From Lentinula raphanica (taxonomy: Eukaryota > Basidiomycota > Agaricomycetes > Agaricales > Omphalotaceae): a stretch of 64,000 nt of DNA. Each line of letters starts with the position of its first letter. Positions within the stretch are counted from its first letter, which is position 1. Below, piece by piece: positions 57,181 through 64,000 of this stretch. The stretch covers positions 1 to 64,000 of the forward strand of contig JANVFP010000017.1 of assembly GCA_027919835.1 (NCBI GenBank). The letters are read 5' to 3'. The position numbers were made by a program, and so were the translations under genes. The notes below the pieces were generated by a model. It did no database searches. It was not told the DNA's origin and saw nothing but the letters and a program-made list of their open reading frames with translations.

Positions 57181-58076
57181 GTGCTGTGAGACCAAAGACA
57201 CAGAAACTCAGAGAACGAGAGATGTACCTTTCTCAGTCTCTTCACTCGTATCGATCATCAATCCAGTTTGCGCTGGAAACTGCGAGGGTTTTGGACGAAA
57301 AAACCTTGTTTAGGAATGAGTTAAATATAATCAGAACTATACCCGCGAGCTGGCGCGCAATCCAGAGGTACCGGTCAGAACCTATTAAAAGCGTTCGGAG
57401 GAGCGGCCTTCACGGAGCGGGTTGGTCTGAAAATGTGAGGAAAGGACAGAGTTGGGACAGGAGACCACTTGACGGTAACTATATTGTGAGGTTGTGAGTT
57501 CCTGCCAGTGTTGCTTATGGGAATATTATGTTACCGGTACATTAGCACAATCTACGCCATTGCAGGCTGGCTAATATAGCGTACTAGAAACCACCGAAGT
57601 TCAGTACCATTGGTCCCATATCATAGGGGGGAGAACGCTTGGTATATTTCAAGTTCTGCAGGTGAAGATGATACCTGAACCAGAGAAAAGTTGAATCCCA
57701 AATTAGAGACGATATATGGCAGGTTGCTTACACGCCGCATTACGGTCCCGAGTTTTACAGGGGTAGATAGTACAGCTATGGGACTGTGCTATCCGAAAAG
57801 ATACGAGAAACAGGACCGTCTTCCACGTCTCTAGATTGATGATGTGAGTATATGCTGGCTGAGAACACCGAGTAACTTGACACAGTGTGTCAGGATTATA
57901 CACGGAAATGGTCACCAGTTACTAGCTGTCCTTGGTATGTACCAAAATCAAGGGTGAGAGTTAACGAGTCCAGGCGTCGAATCTCCACCTATGAGCGAAG
58001 TAGAGGGCACAGACACAGCAGAAGCACGGAAGGACATACGGACCATGGTGATAATAACGCCATATGCAGATTTATC
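57181..58076. other. No confidently recognised gene
   Basis: A minus-strand hydrophobic frame (RYLWIARQLAGIVLIIF, ~57375-57320) may belong to the unresolved gene downstream of it. A plus-strand frame near 57960-58110 (MSEVEGTDTAEARKDIRTMV) is open but short. Confidence 0.35.
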
Positions 58077-58570
58077 AGCTGCGCGTCTTGGAGTTGATGT
58101 TGATTGAGGAGGAAACGACAGTGGGAATGGCCTGAGATTTCGAACTGCTGCGTTGCTGGTTGAGAAGCCGATAATACAAATTTTCTTCGATTTCGGTAGC
58201 GAGAGCCGCAGCATGCTCATGCTGCTCACATCTGAACAATGGTAACGAATAGTTGAAAGACGAGGTTATGGCTATGAGTGTCAAGTGAGCGACTATTGTC
58301 ATCTGAGTGACCGCGATTACGGATATTCACTTTATTTTCGGACTGTTAACTGCGCCCAAAGTATCAGCTTTCGAAAATGGATTCGTGCATGCATCGAAGC
58401 AGAGTTGAGCATACCTTATGATGGTGTTAGCAATTGGCAGCTGCCAAGTTCACGTCGAGAACAGGAAACAAAGGACTTGATTGTTTGAGCAACGAACATG
58501 ATGCTTACATAATCTGAATCGCCAAAAGTTGTTTGGTTGCCAACGTTCCGAGCCTCTTCTCACTGCCTCG
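58077..58570 (-). CDS. Possible small gene divergent from MKT1, unresolved start
   Basis: Three segments splice in frame on the minus strand. NQTTFGDSDY (to a GTAAGC donor near 58510) joins LPIANTIIR (AG acceptor near 58447), which joins CEQHEHAAALATEIEENLYY in the last exon, stopping at about 58077 after SININSKTRS. The result is a short helical protein with no family I recognise. No start codon could be placed. If real, it shares a very short promoter with MKT1. Confidence 0.3.
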
Positions 58571-58607
58571 CTCGTCGACGAGCATCTTTTCAACAGTGTG
58601 GTACTCA

Positions 58608-61319
58608 ATGCCTATCAAACATCTTGAGAGTAAGAAAACTTGCCATTCTTCGAAGCGCGACGCTCACGAAGAAAAAACCCAGATTATTTATTGGAACGGA
58701 AACATCTTCAAACTTTCCAACTATCCGTCCTTTCCGATTCGCGTCTTGGTATAGATGCTTCGTATTACCTCCAACTATTGCTTGATTCGCCCTCATCCAG
58801 AGAGCCTCTTCTTGCTGCCACCGGAGGTCTACCACTCGCGCTGACCCAGCGTATCGAAACCGACCTTCGTACACTCGAAAGATTGCGCATAAAACCGGTT
58901 TTCGTCTTTCCTGGACTCTCACCAAACAAGAAATGGAAACCTCATTTCTCTCAAGAGCAGAACGAAGCATGCAGAGACCGACGCGATGCCTGGGAAAAGT
59001 ACGAGGCCGGTCAGGAGGAGGCAGCTACCAAGTTGTTCGCAGGAAGGAGTGCATTTTCCCAGTGGGATCTTTGGAGAATGATTCTCAGAATTTTCCGAAA
59101 CAGAAATGTGGAATTCATCATCGCACCGTATCTCGCATGGCCACAAGTAAGCATGCGTCCATATTTTCCGATAGGAATGGGTGTTGACGAACAAAATTTT
59201 AGCTGATCTACCTCCAACGTCACCAAAAGGCATACATCCATGCTATCTTTGGTCCTACAGACACCCTTCTATACCCTGGTGTTGACAAATTGATCACCTC
59301 GCTCGATCTTGTTTCCGCGAACCCGACTTTCACTTTCACATCCAAACGTGTCGTCATATCTGAACTCGCCGTATCAGAGGACCAATTCCTCGATATCGGT
59401 ATACTTGTCGGCTTTGAACACTCTTCTCCTTTCCCACCCATCACCCACGACCAAGCCCTTAAACAGACCGTTGACATGGTCAAGTACTACAAGACCGGAC
59501 ACGCAGCTGTGTCTGCTTTCGCCGAACATCTCGCGGTCAAATCGATTCAATATCCGGATCACTATGCGAGGACACGTTCTATGATCAAATATTCCTTGAT
59601 TCTCTCATCCGAAGGCAACGTCGTGCCTCTTCCCAGTACTGTCCCATCCCCGCCAAGCCACGGCCCTTCGAATCACCATCCACATCATTTGACTGTGGCA
59701 GACATTCCCCAGGACCTTCATGAGATCTTCACTAACCGTCTTCCCGACGAGATCTATTTCTATCTTTCTCGTGGTCTCTTGGGGCCACAGGCCCTGGTAT
59801 GGCTGACCTCTGGACAAATCGTGGAGAATCCCCCATTGGACAACGGAGAAACTACAGAGTACAAGCGTTTCGTCAAGGAAGTCATCACTGACGGTCAGAC
59901 CGGCCCTCGAGCTACCGCGTTAGCCCTGATCAGTAGCGTCGCGCACAATTTCTGGTCGAATCGAAAAGTGCACGGTTATTTCTGGTTCGAGTACCAAGCT
60001 CCCCATAACCAGAAGGCAGTGCAGCATAACTCCGCTCAGACTGCACAGCTGGCCGAGAGAGTATCGGGTTGGAATGTGGCTTATTCTATCGTAGAGGATG
60101 AACTGAGGAGACAGAATGTGAGCACTCCCCCCTTGTTTTGGAACTGGTCATTCGCACCTTTGGCGAGCTGATATCCTGATGTGATAGTCTTCAACAATTG
60201 ATTTTTCATTATGTCTCGGTGCAACAGCCTCTGAACACTTGGCGGCGCGCACCAAACGGAAGAATAATCCTCAAGCACCACTCGAAAAGAAAGATGAGGT
60301 TGTCGCGAACGTTATCTGGCGCTTCCTCGAACTTCGCGGGTAAGTTGTCTTATTCGTCGCTGCAACGTTGCTCATTTCTTTCAGGTTTCTACTAAACTCG
60401 CACACGCACTCGCCTCTGGCCCGTGCGATGTACACTGCGATCAAACAGGCCAAATTGAACGATAAGTTCCAAGATCCGTTGTATTTATTCCTGGAACTGG
60501 TCAGAGCTGGTGTCATGCACGGTCATCTCTGGTCGAATCGTGCATTCAGCGGAGGACCCAGCTTTGGTACAGGTATGTGAAAAGGACACAAACTCATATC
60601 AGTGAACTCAAATTCAGTCTGATGTCTAGACGATGAAAAATCCTGCATGTTGCTCGTCATGCGAGTCTTGAGTATCGTCCCACTCAACTTCCAGGTGAGA
60701 GTTTCCGTAAGATGATCATAACAGGGTTTCATAGTACTTTGGTATCAGTCTCAGGCATGGTCTGCTCCACTATCTCGGGAGCTATTGGTGTTTAATTCCT
60801 TCGTACGCTCACTCACCCGGGCTCTTCGAACCTTGCTCGAAGTGACTTCTCTTAATATGCTCCTCCGGGGCGATGCCCGACGCGCTCGTGATGATTTGCT
60901 CGATATAACCCTTTCTCTCCCGTTCCAAACGGAAGTGAATACCGGGTTCGGTGTGTTAGCGAAGGTGTACTTGGACGCACTCACGCATATCAACAAGGGA
61001 CAGAGGGTCCGAGACCCTCTTGCGGAAGGGGTGGCGGAAGCCAAGGTTATGGCTTTGGAGATCTGTGAAGAGACTTTCACAGGTGTCAAATATCCAAAGC
61101 AGGAGGTTGAACGTGGATTCCGATTTTGGGACGTGGTATGTGAACTTTTCGACTTGGAATGTCGTAAAGGGTGCATGAAATGAACGAACCCCTCTCTTCC
61201 TTTTCTTTCTTTAGACGTTGACAGCTATGCGGCAGCTTCACTCGGAAGGAGCGGTCCTGCAGGAGCTTATTGATCAATTTGAGGCAGCTGAGGCATGGTT
61301 AGCACCTATGCGACCATGA
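58608..61319 (+). CDS. MKT1: Mkt1-like post-transcriptional regulator (XPG-like nuclease fold)
   Basis: In yeast, Mkt1 acts with Pbp1 in translational control of mRNAs such as HO; it has an XPG/FEN-like N-domain without proven nuclease activity. Eight exons: 58608-58629, 58683-59146, 59203-60117, 60188-60339, 60385-60572, 60630-60694, 60749-61135, 61215-61319; total 2298 nt, 765 aa. N-terminus MPIKHLENYLLERKHL then SDSRLGIDASYYLQLLLDSP (XPG-N-like). Middle: AYIHAIFGPTDTLLYPGVDK. Mkt1-type C-region: DEVVANVIWRFLELRGFLLN and AKLNDKFQDPLYLFLELVRA. The exon 4 acceptor was placed to read SSTIDFSLCLGATASEHLAA, which is in phase; later acceptors break the frame. Confidence 0.9.
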
Positions 61320-61856
61320 TGACGATTGGCTCTTCGCAAAAAAGTGGGACGGAATGATTTTCATATGTGGTGGGAGGTCGGATCAAGGGAACTGTTCGTA
61401 TCCAGACCCAAAGTATTGTTCCTACACCGCGATGGATAAATTACCCAGGAATTGAGATACATATTATTTTTTTTTCGCTCAACAACATGATGGGGGAAGT
61501 AATGATGGATAGAAGGACGTATTGAGAGGATGTATTGAAGTACACGGAAGGCTAAAATTAGGTGGGAAATCGATGAAAGGCTTGGGCTGGGAAAGAAGTG
61601 AGGGAGCTCGAGAGGCTATAGGCTGCGCTGGCGGGCCTCGCCTCCTGGTCCAAAACTAGAAATTTTGCGATTGTGCGGATTGTGGCCAAAAAAATTATCA
61701 TGCGGGAAAGTCCTCCATTTTTGGCATGAGAAAATATCTTGCTTTCCAGATCTCGGACTGAAGTCAAAGAAAGGTTGATTGAATCGATCTCACACTTTTC
61801 CTTTTCTCCAACTACAAATATGCCACTCCAGTCTACCTCCTGTCCCCACCCTCAGT
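61320..61856. other. Intergenic region
   Basis: 3' flank of MKT1 and 5' flank of the next gene, with a T-rich run at about 61467-61475. No other feature seen. Confidence 0.5.
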
Positions 61857-62644
61857 ATGCTTAACCTTCCCCAGAGTCACGCTGTTCCCGTGTTCGCCCC
61901 CTCAACCTTCCACGCCGTCAACACCGTTGACGATGTAGACAGAAAGTTCAACGCTACTCATCTCTACTACAAGCCCCACGCTGTTCAGATCATACAGCTT
62001 GTCGAATGTTCCCCTCCTCCCCAAACTCTTTCGCCAGATTCGTTTGCTTCATCCTCTTCTGGTGCCTCTTCCTCGTATTGCTCGGATGAGGAAGAAGAGT
62101 CTGAATGCTCATCCTATTGCTCGTCGGAGGAAGATATCATCGAGCAAAACTCCCCAGACTGGGTCCACGACCAGTCGTCTTCGGACACATATAACCTCCG
62201 CATGAAGCGAATCCTCGCGTGGCGGGAAGACTTTTCCTCACATCTCAGCACCACCATGATATCCGGTGAGCTCTATGCCCGCTTCCCATCAATGTCAACA
62301 TGAAGCTCACTATTCCTCCCGACCTACAGATTCCACCCTGAAGAGAAAGATGCCTGGAAGTTCTAATGATGACGATGATGCTGTCAGTCTCATCTTCGCC
62401 TTTGTCCCACCTCGCCATGCATATTAACCTTCTTTACTCTTAGCTATCTCGTATGTCCAAGAGATCAAGATCACACTCCTCTCGCGCCGAAGGGAGGAGT
62501 AATTGCAGTTCGCTTGGCGCACTTTCGTGCCCTGCGTGTGATGCTTCCTTTGATAACCGCCAAGACCTCAGACAGCACGGGTACGACGCCCGCGTTGGTG
62601 CCAACGAGGCATGCATCGTCGCCGTTGACTACGCTTTCGAGTGA
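61857..62644 (+). CDS. Small acidic/serine-rich protein with C-terminal C2H2-like finger
   Basis: Exons 61857-62265, 62330-62382 and 62444-62644 total 663 nt, 220 aa. The N-terminal part (NLPQSHAVPVFAPSTFHAVN, KFNATHLYYKPHAVQIIQLV) precedes a Ser/Glu-rich acidic stretch (SSYCSDEEEESECSSYCSSE). A basic KRSRSHSSRAEGRS and CPACDASFDNRQDLRQHG follow, then EACIVAVDYAFE. The last block resembles a degenerate C2H2 finger: only one clear His is visible where two are usual. This looks like a basidiomycete-specific family, possibly nuclear. The start was chosen at the Met preceding NLPQSHAV; an upstream in-frame ATG (61779) is possible. Confidence 0.72.
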
Positions 62645-63452
62645 TTTTTTCCCAACGATTGTTTCTTGACTCCTTGTTGTCTTGTCCCCCTCATGCATAT
62701 GGCACACCCTTCAATCCCGTCCCTTCGCGCATTTCCACTGCATCCGTCGTATTAGCTAACAATACCCGCATCTGCTCCGTTTATCCAACTTCTTGTAATA
62801 ATCGACTTGCCTCGTTGCATCTGTATACACGCCTATTGGCACCAGCAGCACATTATTTATTGACCATACTTTTTATTAATGTAAATTGTGTATAATTAGC
62901 TAGATACGTAGAGTACTCTACCAGTACTTCTTGTACATAGTTCATACGAAGAACGAATCAAAAGAACTAAATCACTATCACCACGATGAAGAGCGATATG
63001 TCAACTATAAGCGGTGCGCCACAAGGCTCATAGCATTAGCGCTTCTCTCACATTCGGTCGGATGGGAGAGGCGATGGGAAACAGAGCAGCGGTTGACGTA
63101 CAGAACTAATCAGTGCACCACATAAAACGGTAAAGCCTAAGGCAACACACGGCTGTCTCAACTGCGAAGCCAACACAAGATAAATTTCCACAATTCATGC
63201 CATTTGGCATACAATCACAAATTTTTCCATCAAACCAACTGCAGTCTGCAAGCAACCTAGGGCCCCCATTGAGAACAAGGGAACATGTTTTATGAGAGAT
63301 CCGTCAATACCTCTCCGACGGGAACAAGAAGGAGTAAAGCTATCATGGAGAGTGGCAGACCATGGGAATGCCTCACCATCCGACGTGAGAATCGCCCATT
63401 GTTTTGAAGCGACTTGCATGGGAAAAGCCTCATTCATCAAGACTAAGGGGGA
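62645..63452. other. Intergenic region
   Basis: AT-rich around 62840-62950, then sequence without supported frames. No feature recognised. Confidence 0.45.
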
Positions 63453-64000
63453 CTACACTGCTCCAGACTCGTTCTTGTGTTGCGGTGAAATGTGATATTC
63501 AGTGTCTCCCGTCGCCGCGTTTGAGTTGAGAAGACAACCATCTAACACTGCAAAAGTGATTTTGTTTAGTAGATTGGTTATTGTATGTGCCGCAAACTTG
63601 AACAGAGGCTCCAGATGTGACAGTCCAAGTGCTAAGCCTTGCGAAGAACGTCTTGGTTCACGCTCGATTGATTTTATGTATATGTATGTCGTCGGAGTGA
63701 CGAAAACTCCTGGAATATGAAAGACGGCACATACGTATTAGCCTGGAATCAAGGATTTAGCATACGTTCATATATGACATGCTCACAACGTCTCGTACCC
63801 ACGGCTTCAGCGGCTCAGGCTCAAGTCGTTCAAGCCCCGATACCTGGTGAATCTGAATCAAAATCATCGTGACACGGTACAAGGGGGAGGACACAGAACG
63901 GGATCTGTGCCACGTCTTCAATGGGTGACCAATGACCATCATGTTCCAGATTTGCGTTATCTGTAGTACGATTGTCAACAAACTCAAAGCAATGTGGGCT
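63453..64000 (-). CDS. 3' exons of an unidentified gene running off the right edge
   Basis: On the minus strand, 64000-63844 is fully open (PHCFEFVDNRTTDNANLEHD, IEDVAQIPFCVLPLVPCHDD) and ends at a GT donor in phase 1. An AG acceptor at 63710 opens a 257-nt last exon (VFVTPTTYIYIKSIEREPRR, FAAHTITNLLNKITFAVLDG) in the matching phase, stopping at 63453. The 134-nt intron is longer than most here and could hide a small extra exon. No Met is needed because the 5' end is outside. I do not recognise the protein. Confidence 0.5.

Overview
The window is eukaryotic. It looks like an Agaricomycete (mushroom-forming basidiomycete), probably a wood or litter decayer. Genes are split by many short GT-AG introns, mostly 50-70 nt. 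The gene content is typically fungal: an iron-regulatory GATA factor, Ubc6, Bud20, Mkt1, a laccase, GMC oxidoreductases, a GH5 hydrolase and an MFS transporter. Gene models below were spliced by hand. Where exon lengths are given, they add up to a whole number of codons.

Layout. 1-3.3 kb: 3' part of an SRE/URBS1-type two-finger GATA factor. 5.9-6.4 kb: a short Bud6/Aip3 N-terminal-domain gene. 6.7-9.9 kb: arm A of a ~3 kb inverted duplication carrying a trypsin-fold protease-like gene; arm B is at 35.7-38.7 kb in opposite orientation. 11.0-22.0 kb: four tandem minus-strand GMC oxidoreductase copies. Copies 1 and 3 look intact, copy 2 has a one-base frameshift, and copy 4 is frameshifted and has lost its 3' third. 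22.7-23.9 kb: UBC6. 24.1-28.1 kb and 29.65-35.4 kb: a direct segmental duplication, each copy carrying an intact gene for a secreted/one-pass membrane protein with a PPxY tail. The second copy is split by a 1,647-bp LTR element with identical 164-bp LTRs and a 5-bp target duplication; the first copy keeps the empty site. 39.0-41.1 kb: MFS transporter. 42.2-44.6 kb: laccase. 45.6-47.4 kb: GH5 hydrolase. 47.8-49.9 kb: two tandem APH-fold kinases. 53.0-53.7 kb: BUD20. 53.7-58.6 kb: weak, unassigned coding segments. 58.6-61.3 kb: MKT1. 61.9-62.6 kb: small finger-like protein. 63.5 kb to the right edge: 3' exons of an unidentified minus-strand gene.

How the genes fit together. The secreted oxidoreductases (GMC array, laccase) and GH5 enzyme suit extracellular breakdown of plant material: GMC enzymes can supply H2O2 or recycle quinones made by laccase. 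Housekeeping genes (SRE, UBC6, BUD20, MKT1) are interspersed, so this is not a discrete transferred island. It is a normal chromosome segment remodelled by nested duplications (inverted, tandem, direct) and a recent retroelement insertion. I found no operon-like new system; the strongest unusual signals are the duplication architecture and the LTR insertion.
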